Assembly (NCBI GenBank): GCA_036725605.1
Contig: DAIMDW010000015.1
Location: 62,001-126,000 of the forward strand
Reading direction: 5' to 3'
Source of the DNA: CALBTQ01 sp036725605
GTDB taxonomy: Bacteria; Lernaellota; Lernaellaia; Lernaellales; Lernaellaceae
DNA length: 64,000 nucleotides
In this document: piece after piece, positions 24,870 through 33,531 of the stretch
Layout of the letters: each line of letters starts with the position of its first letter
Numbering within the stretch: the stretch's first letter is position 1
Notes under the pieces: model-generated
What the model saw: only the letters and a program-made list of their open reading frames with translations
What the model was told of the DNA's origin: nothing
Database searches by the model: none
Made by a program: the position numbers and the translations under genes

Positions 24870-26674
24870 TGTTTCGCCAAATCATAAAAATCATCCTGAT
24901 CGGGCCGGTCATTTTCGGCGTGCTGTGGATCGTGTTTTCCGACATCGAGATCCAGGAGATTCTGCCCAGCGGCGTGGGCGCGGTTGTGATGTTGCATCAT
25001 CCGATCGACTCGGTGGAAAAGGCGGTCGGCAGCGAGTTCGTCGGCACGCTGAGCAAAAGGCAGGGGATGGAACAGCTCAAGGACCTGCTCAACTTCTGGG
25101 AAAATGTTCGCGGGCGCGAGCCGATCTTCACGCTGTATCAGTTGTTGTTCAAGAAGGTCTATTTCAGCGTCCCCGCCGATTTGACCAACCTGGCCAGGAA
25201 TCAGTCGATTTACACGATGTACGTGGAAATGGGCTTCGTCGGGCAGTTGGTTTCCTTCTTCGGTAATCGAGGCTTTTTCCGCTTTTCCGATCAGGTGGCG
25301 CAACATCGCGGCTACGCGTTGATCCGCCGGAAAAACGATGTGGTGGCGTACGTGCGCAACTTCATGATCATCGGTCAGATGACGCACGTGGTGCAGTCGA
25401 TCGACGCTTTCGAGGGCGGCATTTCATCGCTGCAGGATATCGAGGAGCGCTACCACAAATCGTTGCAGGTGGTGGACGAGACGGCGGACGTTTCGGCCGT
25501 GTTGTTGTCCAGCGCCTATTTCCGCAAGGGCGACAGCGACGCGCATTTGTTCGATCCGCGCCTGTTTTTATCCGCGCCGGCCATCGAACGTGCGGTGCTC
25601 AACCTGTACCTGGAGGAGGACGGTCCCAGCGCGCGGTTGGTCGTTCAGGCCAAGCCGGGCAAGCTGGTCAGCCCGTATACGATCGACAAACCGGGTGAGT
25701 TCCGCACGATTACGCTGCCCGACGCGGACACGTTCCTGTATGCCGCGCTGCGGTTGGAGCGACCGGCCGATTTGAGCACGACATTGTTCGATATGTTCAC
25801 CGCCGATCAGGAAGTCTCCAAGCTGCGGCAGAAACTGACCGTGCTGTTGTTCAATTCCTTCCTCGAGCACATGGGCTCGGAAATCGCCGTGGTTATGGCG
25901 TATGACGAGTTGACCGGTTTCCCGGTGGTCGTGTTCGAGGTCAAGCAGACCGAGGCGGTCAAAAAACTGCTCGACAAGTACGCCAAGGTCAAAGATGCGC
26001 AAATGGCCATGCACGATCTGGTGATGGATGACGCCGGCAAGAAACTGGTCGAGACGATTCTGACGACCGAAAACCCACAACAGGCCGAGGCGCTGCTTGC
26101 CAAAGTGCCCGCCGACCAACGGGCGCAGGTGGAAATGTTGGTCGACAAAATGCGTTCGGAAGGAACGACTCTGGCGGAGCTGGAAAACGATCGGCGGCAG
26201 ATCAGCCTGTTCGGCCGGACGCTGTACTATCGGCTGGTGGACGATCATCTGATCCTGGCGCCGACGTCGGAGGCGGCCAATCGCTACGAAAAGAATTTAA
26301 CGGCCAAGGTCGTACAGCCCGAGTTCGGCGCCGATGCCCGGCTGGCGCCGATCGACGGTCCGTACCTCGGATATCTCAATCTCGCGGTGCCGCTGTCCAA
26401 GAGCGATCCGCAACGCGAAAACTATGCGGGCTGGTTGGCGACCCGAAAACCGCATTTGCTGATCGGCAGCCAGGTGAATGACGGAAAGTTGATCGTGACG
26501 GCTCATGTGCCGTTCGAAATGGGGCTGACCTCGGTCGAAGCCAACGCGAGCATTCCCTGGTTGTTTATATTAATCGGCGGCGCGCTGGTGTTGACGATTC
26601 TGTTCGTCTTTTTGGTTTATGTTTTTCTCAAGGCCGTCGCCGCTATCGTCCTGCCGCGGGAGAAACGGCCGTAA
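24869..26674 (+). CDS. Hypothetical bitopic envelope protein, 601 aa
   Basis: Not recognised. One N-terminal TM segment (IIKIILIGPVIFGVLWIVF), a large region of about 540 residues, then a C-terminal TM (LFILIGGALVLTILFVFLVYVFL) and a short basic end. The central part has an alternating strand/helix pattern and a helical stretch of Lys/Glu (QAEALLAKVPADQRAQVEMLVDKM). The topology suggests a periplasmic domain tethered at both ends. It somewhat resembles DUF3352-type proteins in layout, but I cannot show that. The GTG start shares its G with the previous stop, so it is coupled to the PMT-like gene. The 3' end overlaps the convergent lipoprotein by 32 nt. Confidence 0.7.
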   Translation: MFRQIIKIILIGPVIFGVLWIVFSDIEIQEILPSGVGAVVMLHHPIDSVEKAVGSEFVGTLSKRQGMEQLKDLLNFWENVRGREPIFTLYQLLFKKVYFSVPADLTNLARNQSIYTMYVEMGFVGQLVSFFGNRGFFRFSDQVAQHRGYALIRRKNDVVAYVRNFMIIGQMTHVVQSIDAFEGGISSLQDIEERYHKSLQVVDETADVSAVLLSSAYFRKGDSDAHLFDPRLFLSAPAIERAVLNLYLEEDGPSARLVVQAKPGKLVSPYTIDKPGEFRTITLPDADTFLYAALRLERPADLSTTLFDMFTADQEVSKLRQKLTVLLFNSFLEHMGSEIAVVMAYDELTGFPVVVFEVKQTEAVKKLLDKYAKVKDAQMAMHDLVMDDAGKKLVETILTTENPQQAEALLAKVPADQRAQVEMLVDKMRSEGTTLAELENDRRQISLFGRTLYYRLVDDHLILAPTSEAANRYEKNLTAKVVQPEFGADARLAPIDGPYLGYLNLAVPLSKSDPQRENYAGWLATRKPHLLIGSQVNDGKLIVTAHVPFEMGLTSVEANASIPWLFILIGGALVLTILFVFLVYVFLKAVAAIVLPREKRP

Positions 26675-27170
26675 GCGGGCGCAGCGAGGCAATCAACGCG
26701 CTGACCTGAGCGGCGGCAGCGGAATCGTCCCAACGAGCCAGCAGCAAATAGGTTCTGCCCGGCGCGGCCCAGGCAAGGGCCACCACGCGGGTGCGGCCGA
26801 CCTTTCCCGAACTCTTGCGGCCGAGAGTGTCGGCCACCATGAAAGCCGTCGCCGGCGCCGGTACATCCACCCCGGCCAGACGCACGGCGACGAGCACCGC
26901 CTCGTCCGGTGAATACGGATAATTTTCCTGGCTTACTAAGGTTATTATAGAAGACGAATCGTCCGTGGCCGGTCCGCGCCATTCATAGGCGTCCGGCGAA
27001 TGGTCCGCGAGCGTCCATTGATCGGGGAGCGTGACCGTCAATCCCAGATCGGGTAAAACCTGGGCGTTTCCAGGCAGTTCGCCAACCGGAGGCAAGGCGA
27101 CGACCGTGGGCATGGTCGATGCGCATCCGGTGAGCAACAAAAGGACGATCAGAATCCCGCACCGCTTCAT
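26643..27170 (-). CDS. Small lipoprotein of unknown function
   Basis: 175 residues. The leader MKRCGILIVLLLLTGC gives a lipidated Cys at residue 16, then about 25 linker residues and a compact domain (LGLTVTLPDQWTLAD, YLLLARWDDS). It looks like a small beta-rich domain similar in feel to PsbP/Mog1-like or 'DUF' lipoproteins, but I cannot assign a family. The ATG at 27170 has GGGAG 6 nt upstream; a perfect extended -10 lies about 35 nt before it. Convergent with the 601-aa gene; divergent from the giant TPR gene. Confidence 0.72.
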   Translation of the reverse strand: MKRCGILIVLLLLTGCASTMPTVVALPPVGELPGNAQVLPDLGLTVTLPDQWTLADHSPDAYEWRGPATDDSSSIITLVSQENYPYSPDEAVLVAVRLAGVDVPAPATAFMVADTLGRKSSGKVGRTRVVALAWAAPGRTYLLLARWDDSAAAAQVSALIASLRPLTAVSPAAGR

Positions 27171-27203
27171 CGATGTTCTCCCGCATAAAAAATGCATGTA
27201 ATC

Positions 27204-27212
27204 ATTATAACA
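27204..27212 (-). promoter_or_regulatory. Extended -10 promoter for the small lipoprotein
   Basis: On the minus strand TGTTATAAT gives a TGn extension plus a perfect TATAAT (27209-27204). No good -35 is seen, as is usual for extended -10 promoters. It is 34 nt upstream of the ATG at 27170. Confidence 0.45.
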
Positions 27213-27310
27213 TAGAACGGTGAAAAACGGCCGAAATCGGGGAAATACTTGCAAGAGTCTTTGGTTCGTGATTTATTCTCGAAAGAAATTTCGGTTCGGT
27301 GGGAATTTCT

Positions 27311-27316
27311 TACAAT
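27311..27316 (+). promoter_or_regulatory. Candidate -10 box for the pentapeptide/TPR gene
   Basis: TACAAT lies 91 nt before the ATG at 27407. The best upstream box is TTTCGG (27289-27294, 16-nt spacer), which is poor. The rest of the 27171-27406 gap is AT-rich with no other feature. Confidence 0.3.
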
Positions 27317-27406
27317 ATTTGTGTATTCACCATGACTGAGTTCGATGCAAAAAGGGCGATATTGGCCGACATCGAGACATAGTGGACAGGGATATGGAGA
27401 AGGACA

Positions 27407-30400
27407 ATGACCCAACCAGTCAACCGCGAAATACTCGATACACGCCTGGCGAACGGTGAGATCAACGCCGAGGAATATCGGCGCCTGTTGAGTGAAACAT
27501 TGCCGGCCGACGATTCCGCCGACCGGATCGTCAAGCCGGACGAGAAAGCACTGGTTGAGAACCTGAAAAACGGCAAGCTGGAAGGCGCCAACCTGACCTC
27601 CATCAATTGGAAAAAAGTGGGCGCGGCCGGCGGCCATTTTGCCGGGGCCAATTTAAAGAAAGCCAAGCTGATCAAGCAGGATCTGCGCGACGTCGATTTG
27701 GCCGGCGCGAACCTTTCCGGCGCGAATCTGACCGGCGCCGATCTGACCGGCGCGAATCTGACCGGGGCCGATTTGTCCGGGGCGAATCTCAAGGGCGCGA
27801 CGTTGGACAAGGCGAAGCTGTGCGGCGCGGATTTGTCGCGGGTGCGCGCGGTCGGATCCGAATGGAAGGACGTCGATGCGCGGCGGGCGAATTTCACGCA
27901 GACCGATTTCATCGGCGCGAAAATCAGCGACGTCTCCATGACCGACGCGATCCTGACCGAAGCGGATTTTTCCGACGGGCATTTTCTGCAGGTGGACATG
28001 TCCCGCGCCGATTTCAGCCGCGGCACGATGCAAAACGCGGAAGTAAACGAATCGACCTTCGCCGGACTGGTTGGCGAGACAAGCAGCTTTGACGGGTCGG
28101 AATTCCGGCAATGCTCTTTTCACGGCGCTCGTTTGCCGCAGGCGAATTTTTCCGAATGCCGGCTGACGAACGTCGATTTCGGCGAGACCGATTTGACCAA
28201 ATCGGTGTTCACCCTCAGCGAGCATAATGCGGTCGAGCTGACCGGCGCGACGTTGACCGGTGCGATTTTCAAATCGCTCGTCGGCTACAAAGAGGAAGAG
28301 CTGCAAGCCCTGGCCGAACGCGGCGCGAAGGTGAATAAATTCCTGCTGCGTCGTTTGGGACGCCTGATCCTGCAAAGCACGGCGGCCAAGATCGTCGCCC
28401 TGGTGATTATCCTCGGCATTGCGGGAAGCATTTATTACTACATCAAAACGCCGGCGTATTGGTCGTTCGACACGCTGACCGCCGAGGCTCGGCAAGCGGC
28501 CGGCGAGCAGAAATTCGATCGCGCCGAAAACCTGTATCGCATCGCCATGAAGAAATTCAGCGACAGCCCGGAGCGGATGTTTTCCACGCGCCTGGAACTG
28601 GGCAACGTGTTGTTGTCGGCGAAAAAGTATGACGGGGCGGCCGAGCAGTTCAAATACCTGGTCGACACCTATCCGGCGGACACCGAGGTCATTTACGCGC
28701 AAATCGGTTTGGCCGACGTGAAACGGATGCAAGGGAATTTCCAGGAAGCGGAAAACATTCTGTTGCAGGTGACCGACCAATACAAAGACAGCCTGGAGGT
28801 CATCGACGCCTGGGCCAAGCTGGCGATGTTGGCCTATACGCAGGGGAACGTCGAGCGGGGCAATGAGATCTACCAGAAGATCGTGACGCTGCCGGTGCTG
28901 GACAAACGGACGCTGCGGGAAATTCAAAACCGGCTGGCCGAAGTGCTGCGCGGGAAAAACGATCTGACCCAGGCCGAAGCGATTTATCGGGATATCATCG
29001 AAAACGCCAAAACGGTCGAGAACAGCCAAAACGCCTTTTTCAGCTACGCCAACATGCTGCTGGACAATCAGCGGTTCGACGACGCGGAAAAGCTGGTCGA
29101 CAAAGCCGTGGAGAAATTCCCCGAGAACAAAGAGTTCACCGGCTCCGTGAAAATCCTGGTTTACTCGCGGCTGCTCGACAGTCACCAGAACGTCAAAAGC
29201 ACGATCGAAAAATTGAAGGAGATCGACCGGGAAGCGCCGGATTCGCAACCGGCGTTCCGCGCGATGATGTCCTTGGCGCAGTACTATCGCAACGACAAAC
29301 AGGACGACAAAGCCGAGGCGATTTATGTCGATTTGCTCAAACGGCCGCTGACGGAGGGCGAACTCGGTTACGAAGTGCTCATGAATTATGCCGAGCTGCA
29401 AACGTTTCGCGGCAACCCCAAAGAGGCGATCAAGCTGATCAAGGATCTGCCGGACAAGTTGGAGGATCCGGGGCGTAAACTCAGTGCGACGTCCATCTAC
29501 GCCGAAGCGCTGGCAGCGGACCAGCAATACGAAGAAGCACTCGATGTTCTGCGCAAAGTGCGGCGAAAATTGGGCAACGACAAGCAGGCGGAAATCATCA
29601 CCTATTACAGCGAAGCGGGCATCCATCGTCGCTTCGAGCATTATCCGGAGGCGATTCAAAGCTATCGACAGGTGCTCAAAGTCGCCACGCAACCGGAGCA
29701 GGCGTTCCAGGCCTATATGGAAATTTTGGCTACCTACGCCGTCACGCAGAATATGACCGAGCGGATAAAAGTGCTCGCGGAAATGGAAAAGCGTTTCAAG
29801 GATTCCGTGGAGTTTGCCGGCGAAGTGTCGCTGCAAAAAGCGCAGGCAATTTTCCAACAGGGAAAAACGGCCGAAGCGATCGCCTTGCTGGTTCCGCTGG
29901 TCGATCATCCCAAGGAGCGCCTGGCGATGGATGCCGCCAATACGCTGGCTTCACTCTATGGAAACGAGAAAAAAGAGGCGGAGTTGCTGACCCTGCGGGA
30001 AAAGTTTGCCGCACGTTTTCCCGACAATAAGCAGGGGCTCAATCGAATCGACTATACGCTGGGCGAAATGTATCGGTCGTTGGAGCAATTCGACAAGGCG
30101 GCGGAAATTTACCAGCGCATCGGTGCGGATAGTCCGCTCAACGACAAACGGCAGGCCCAACTGTCGTTGTTGCAGATTTTGATCGACCAGGACAATGCCT
30201 CGGGCGCCGAAGCGCAGTACCGGCAGATCGTCCAAACCGAGAGCGCCGACGCCGGCTTCGTCGGTCAAGCCAATTCCATGTGGGCGAATTACCTGCGGTC
30301 GAAAGGCCGGAATCAGGAAGCCAAAGAGCTTTACGAACGGATGCTCAAGCAATTCGCGGGCATGACTCAGGAAATCGATATCCTGTTCGAGTTGGCCAAC

Positions 30401-32461
30401 TTCAACATGGGCGCCTCGCAGTGGGGCGAAGCGGAAAAAATGTATCAGGCCATTATCGAGAAGGCGCCCAAGGTAAATCGCGAAGACGCGGTGGGCTTCG
30501 CGGTGCAGGGATTGGCGGAAATCAGCATGATGCGCCAGGACGTCAAATCCGCGCAAAGCTATCTCGAACAGGCGATGAAACTGAAACGGGACCAGGAGCG
30601 TGATTTCTGGATCGAACATATGAAAATGCGCATCCTGCTGTTGCAGAAGCAAAACGTCGCGGCCGTCGCCGCCTTCGAACAGCTTTATCAACGATTCCCG
30701 CAGCGGCACGGCGAACTCGAGGGCGTGGCGTTCCCGCTGATCTCGGCGCTGACGCAAAACCGGCAGTATGAGGAGACGATCAAGATCTATCGGATGATCA
30801 TCGACGGCAGCAAAAACGACATGAACAAAGCCAACGCGATGGTCGGTCTGGCCCACGTGTATTTCGAAATGAAGCAAGCGGACAAAGGGCAGCAGATCAT
30901 CGAGCAGGCGCGCAATATGATGCCCGAGGATTCGCCGCAGCGCTGGCAAATCGAGCGGGATATCGCCAATCGCCTCTTGCAGAACGGGAAAGCCGACGAG
31001 GGATTGGTGGTGCTGCAAAAGCTGTTCAAGCAATCGAACAATGCGCGGGACAAAGCGCAGATTCAGGTTCAGATCGCCGAAGTGTACCAGGGGCAGGGGA
31101 AGACCGACGAGGCGATCAAGCTCTATCGGCAGGTGATTGCGGACTATGCGGAGTTTGCCGACGTGCGCGAGCCGGCGTTGAACAATCTGGCCAATTTGTT
31201 AATGGGCGCCGGGCGGGAGAAAGAGGCGATGACGTACTATCGTCGGATTCTCGAATCCTCCCGCGATATAGGCTCGCGCCGCAACGCGATCAACGGACTG
31301 ATCGGCGTTCACATGCAGCGCCAGAATTACAACGCCGCGATGAACCAGTGCAACGAATTGGATAAAATGAAACTCGAAGAGCCGCTGGTGCTCGACGTTC
31401 TCCGCAACAAGGCGGAAATCTACCGCCAAACCAATCGCCGGCAGCAGGCGTTGGAAATCTACAAACGCCTGACCGACAAGGCGACGGACAAAAACGAAAA
31501 AGCGCAACTGCTCCTGTCGATCGGCATGATCTACATGGAAAGCCAAAAGCCGAAAGAGGCGCTGAGCGTGTATCAGCAGGTGCTGAAAGATCCCCAGTTC
31601 GATGAGGGCGCCCATCAGAACGCCAAACGGATGATCGCCGATTTGTATCAGTCTACGGGCGAGAGGGACAAAGCCGTCGCCTTGTGCCGGGAAATCGCCG
31701 ACGAGTCTTCCGATCCGGGGGTGCGTATCGGCGCGTTGACCAACATTGCGCAAATTTATCTCAACCAGCAGAAGTTCAGCGAAGCGGAGAAAATCTTCCA
31801 GGACCTGGTGAGCGACCAGTCGATTCAGGATCCGAATCAGCGATTCGAGATCTATCGCAGCCTTGGCGACATGTATACGCAGGCGAACAAAAGCGAACAG
31901 GCGGTTCAAGCCTATCTCAAGGCCCGCGAATTGGGCAAAGACAAGAACCAACTGGCGTCGCTCGATGTTTCCTTGGCGGAAAACTATGTGCGCCTGAGCA
32001 AGTACGAGGAGGCGCTGAAAGTATTCCAATCGCTGATCGCGGTTGGCGGAATCGATCAGAACATAGTGGTTTCCGCCTACAACGGCATCGCCGAGGTCTA
32101 TCGTCGGCAGAACAACACGGATAAAGCGGTGGCCAGCTATCAGGCCATCATCAAAAAATACGCCGATCGTCCGGATCTGGTCATCAATACCTACTTCACG
32201 CTGAGCAATTTTTACGGCAGCGTCGGCAACGAAAAGATGGCCATCCGGCAGTATGAATTGGTCGTGGAAAAGTTCCCCAATCATCCGCAAGCCGGTTGGG
32301 CGCAGGCGTACATCGTGCAGAATCTGGTCAATGCCGGACAGAACGACGCCGCGGAAAAAATGGCGCGCGCCGCGTTGAAGAAATACCCCGGCCGGCCGGA
32401 TCTCGCGGAGTTCCTGAACAATATTCTGGCCGGAATCAAAGCGAGCAAGCAGCAGGAATAG
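27407..32461 (+). CDS. Giant pentapeptide-repeat / TM / TPR protein
   Basis: 1684 residues in one frame. Residues 1-30 (ILDTRLANGEINAEEYRRLL) resemble a SHOCT-type short helical motif. Residues about 55-290 are pentapeptide repeats (ANLSGANLTGADLTGANLTG and weaker copies), forming a right-handed beta-helix. One TM helix follows near 335-355 (IVALVIILGIAGSIYYYI). Residues about 360-1680 are TPR-type helical repeats, roughly 35 units, e.g. AENLYRIAMKKF, ALSVYQQVLKDPQF. There is no signal peptide, so the beta-helix should be cytoplasmic and the TPR array periplasmic. TPR arrays bind proteins or glycans; the partner is unknown. ATG 27407 has GGAGAAGGA upstream. It stands alone, flanked by minus-strand genes. 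Confidence 0.85.
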   Translation: MTQPVNREILDTRLANGEINAEEYRRLLSETLPADDSADRIVKPDEKALVENLKNGKLEGANLTSINWKKVGAAGGHFAGANLKKAKLIKQDLRDVDLAGANLSGANLTGADLTGANLTGADLSGANLKGATLDKAKLCGADLSRVRAVGSEWKDVDARRANFTQTDFIGAKISDVSMTDAILTEADFSDGHFLQVDMSRADFSRGTMQNAEVNESTFAGLVGETSSFDGSEFRQCSFHGARLPQANFSECRLTNVDFGETDLTKSVFTLSEHNAVELTGATLTGAIFKSLVGYKEEELQALAERGAKVNKFLLRRLGRLILQSTAAKIVALVIILGIAGSIYYYIKTPAYWSFDTLTAEARQAAGEQKFDRAENLYRIAMKKFSDSPERMFSTRLELGNVLLSAKKYDGAAEQFKYLVDTYPADTEVIYAQIGLADVKRMQGNFQEAENILLQVTDQYKDSLEVIDAWAKLAMLAYTQGNVERGNEIYQKIVTLPVLDKRTLREIQNRLAEVLRGKNDLTQAEAIYRDIIENAKTVENSQNAFFSYANMLLDNQRFDDAEKLVDKAVEKFPENKEFTGSVKILVYSRLLDSHQNVKSTIEKLKEIDREAPDSQPAFRAMMSLAQYYRNDKQDDKAEAIYVDLLKRPLTEGELGYEVLMNYAELQTFRGNPKEAIKLIKDLPDKLEDPGRKLSATSIYAEALAADQQYEEALDVLRKVRRKLGNDKQAEIITYYSEAGIHRRFEHYPEAIQSYRQVLKVATQPEQAFQAYMEILATYAVTQNMTERIKVLAEMEKRFKDSVEFAGEVSLQKAQAIFQQGKTAEAIALLVPLVDHPKERLAMDAANTLASLYGNEKKEAELLTLREKFAARFPDNKQGLNRIDYTLGEMYRSLEQFDKAAEIYQRIGADSPLNDKRQAQLSLLQILIDQDNASGAEAQYRQIVQTESADAGFVGQANSMWANYLRSKGRNQEAKELYERMLKQFAGMTQEIDILFELANFNMGASQWGEAEKMYQAIIEKAPKVNREDAVGFAVQGLAEISMMRQDVKSAQSYLEQAMKLKRDQERDFWIEHMKMRILLLQKQNVAAVAAFEQLYQRFPQRHGELEGVAFPLISALTQNRQYEETIKIYRMIIDGSKNDMNKANAMVGLAHVYFEMKQADKGQQIIEQARNMMPEDSPQRWQIERDIANRLLQNGKADEGLVVLQKLFKQSNNARDKAQIQVQIAEVYQGQGKTDEAIKLYRQVIADYAEFADVREPALNNLANLLMGAGREKEAMTYYRRILESSRDIGSRRNAINGLIGVHMQRQNYNAAMNQCNELDKMKLEEPLVLDVLRNKAEIYRQTNRRQQALEIYKRLTDKATDKNEKAQLLLSIGMIYMESQKPKEALSVYQQVLKDPQFDEGAHQNAKRMIADLYQSTGERDKAVALCREIADESSDPGVRIGALTNIAQIYLNQQKFSEAEKIFQDLVSDQSIQDPNQRFEIYRSLGDMYTQANKSEQAVQAYLKARELGKDKNQLASLDVSLAENYVRLSKYEEALKVFQSLIAVGGIDQNIVVSAYNGIAEVYRRQNNTDKAVASYQAIIKKYADRPDLVINTYFTLSNFYGSVGNEKMAIRQYELVVEKFPNHPQAGWAQAYIVQNLVNAGQNDAAEKMARAALKKYPGRPDLAEFLNNILAGIKASKQQE
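27701..27798. repeat. 15-nt tandem DNA repeat encoding pentapeptides
   Basis: About six near-identical copies of GGCGCGAATCTGACC-like units, encoding AN/DLTG pentapeptides. The nucleotide identity suggests recent tandem duplication inside the gene. Confidence 0.75.
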
Positions 32462-32468
32462 AGGAAAA

Positions 32469-32798
32469 TCAATCTTCGGACGGCGTGGAATCGGCGGGCG
32501 GTTGGCTCGCCGATTCTTTTTCCATCATCTCCTGGTAAATGGCCTTGGGAACCTTGAAGGCGATCAGAATGGTGGAAGGAACCATCAGCACCATCGAACC
32601 GATCCAGCACGGCGTGGACGCCGCCGAATCGCGCAGCCAAAAGGCGCAGGCGGCCAGCACGCCGACCAGCGCGGGGTTGAGCAGGAAGGCGGCCACCAAC
32701 GCCGGCGAACGGCGGATGAAATGCACGCGCAGCAACACCGCGGTCAGGATCGCGGCCGAAAGGAAAATGCCGATGCCCAGAATATCCTTCGCTTCCAT
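32469..32798 (-). CDS. Small three-TM membrane protein
   Basis: 109 residues, not recognised. Three hydrophobic helices (ILGIGIFLSAAILTAVLL, LVAAFLLNPALVGVLAACAF, IGSMVLMVPSTILIAF) and a charged tail KESASQPPADSTPSED. ATG 32798 is preferred with GGGAAG 5 nt upstream; a GTG at 32804 is equally possible. Convergent with the giant TPR gene (7-nt gap) and divergent from the thioredoxin-like lipoprotein. Other longer frames through the region lack hydrophobic pattern. Confidence 0.62.
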   Translation of the reverse strand: MEAKDILGIGIFLSAAILTAVLLRVHFIRRSPALVAAFLLNPALVGVLAACAFWLRDSAASTPCWIGSMVLMVPSTILIAFKVPKAIYQEMMEKESASQPPADSTPSED

Positions 32799-32897
32799 CT
32801 CCACTTCCCGTCTTGTGGGCCACCGAAGTTACCAGAGAGGCAGGCACTAGTCAAAGCCCGCCGTTTCCAGTTACAGTACCGTGCAGAAGGAGACTCT

Positions 32898-33491
32898 ATG
32901 CGCTGGACGTTATTGACGGTTTTACTGTTGGCTTTGTTGGCGGCCCCGCTGTCGTGCGGTACGGCCAAGGGCCGGTATGACGGCGACGAGCTGGATGACG
33001 ACGACGATACGGGCGACGATGACGGCGGCGATGACGACGATGTCGGCGACGATGACGACGACGATTACGAGAAGGTCGACGATTTCACCTGGACCGACAC
33101 CGATGGCAATCAGATCAACCTCTACGATTACGAGGGGCAGGTCGTGCTGCTCAACGTCGGCGCCGGCTGGTGCGCCGCCTGCAAGGAGGAAACGCCCAGT
33201 CTGCAGGCCGATCTGTGGGAAGAATACGGCGACGAAGACTTCGTGCTGATCCAGTTGTTGGTCGAGGACGCCGACTACAATCCGGCCAATCAGGACGACG
33301 CTCTGGCCTGGCGCGACGAATTCGACGTTACCTACATCGTCTGTCCCGATCCGGACTGGTCGCTGAAAAAATATTTTCTCGAAGAGACGCTGCCGTTCAA
33401 CATGCTCTTGGACAAGCAGTTGAACATTCGGGAAAAGACGCACGCTTACGATGCGGCCGCGTTTGCCTATTTGATCGAGGAGCTGCTGTAA
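32898..33491 (+). CDS. TlpA-like thioredoxin-fold lipoprotein with Asp-rich linker
   Basis: 197 residues. The leader ends in AAPLSC (Cys at 20). A 35-residue linker is almost all Asp and Gly (DELDDDDDTGDDDGG and more). The rest is a TlpA/ResA-type thioredoxin fold: VVLLNVGAGWCAACKEETP with the CxxC redox pair, LPFNMLLDK with the cis-Pro region, and a C-terminal helix. It likely reduces or exchanges disulfides in the periplasm or at the surface. The Asp-rich linker could bind calcium or act as a spacer. ATG 32898 has AGAAGGAG upstream. Followed by the radical SAM gene 40 nt later. Confidence 0.88.
   Translation: MRWTLLTVLLLALLAAPLSCGTAKGRYDGDELDDDDDTGDDDGGDDDDVGDDDDDDYEKVDDFTWTDTDGNQINLYDYEGQVVLLNVGAGWCAACKEETPSLQADLWEEYGDEDFVLIQLLVEDADYNPANQDDALAWRDEFDVTYIVCPDPDWSLKKYFLEETLPFNMLLDKQLNIREKTHAYDAAAFAYLIEELL
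32983..33069. repeat. GAC/GAT trinucleotide-rich tract
   Basis: Imperfect (GAC/GAT)n run encoding the Asp-rich linker of the thioredoxin-like lipoprotein. Three-base units keep frame, so linker length could vary between strains. Confidence 0.75.
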
Positions 33492-33531
33492 AACTCCGTC
33501 ACATTCGCTGCGACGACCGAGGGGGCGGTTG

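Noticed and set aside
27653..29908. 751-codon minus-strand frame opposite the pentapeptide/TPR gene
   Set aside because: The repeated AGQIRAGQIGAG-like pattern mirrors the pentapeptide repeats read backwards; no independent coding signs.
27407..32461. Possible CRISPR-like or direct-repeat array in the repeat-rich region
   Set aside because: Repeats are in frame, protein-coding pentapeptide and TPR units; there are no uniform spacers.
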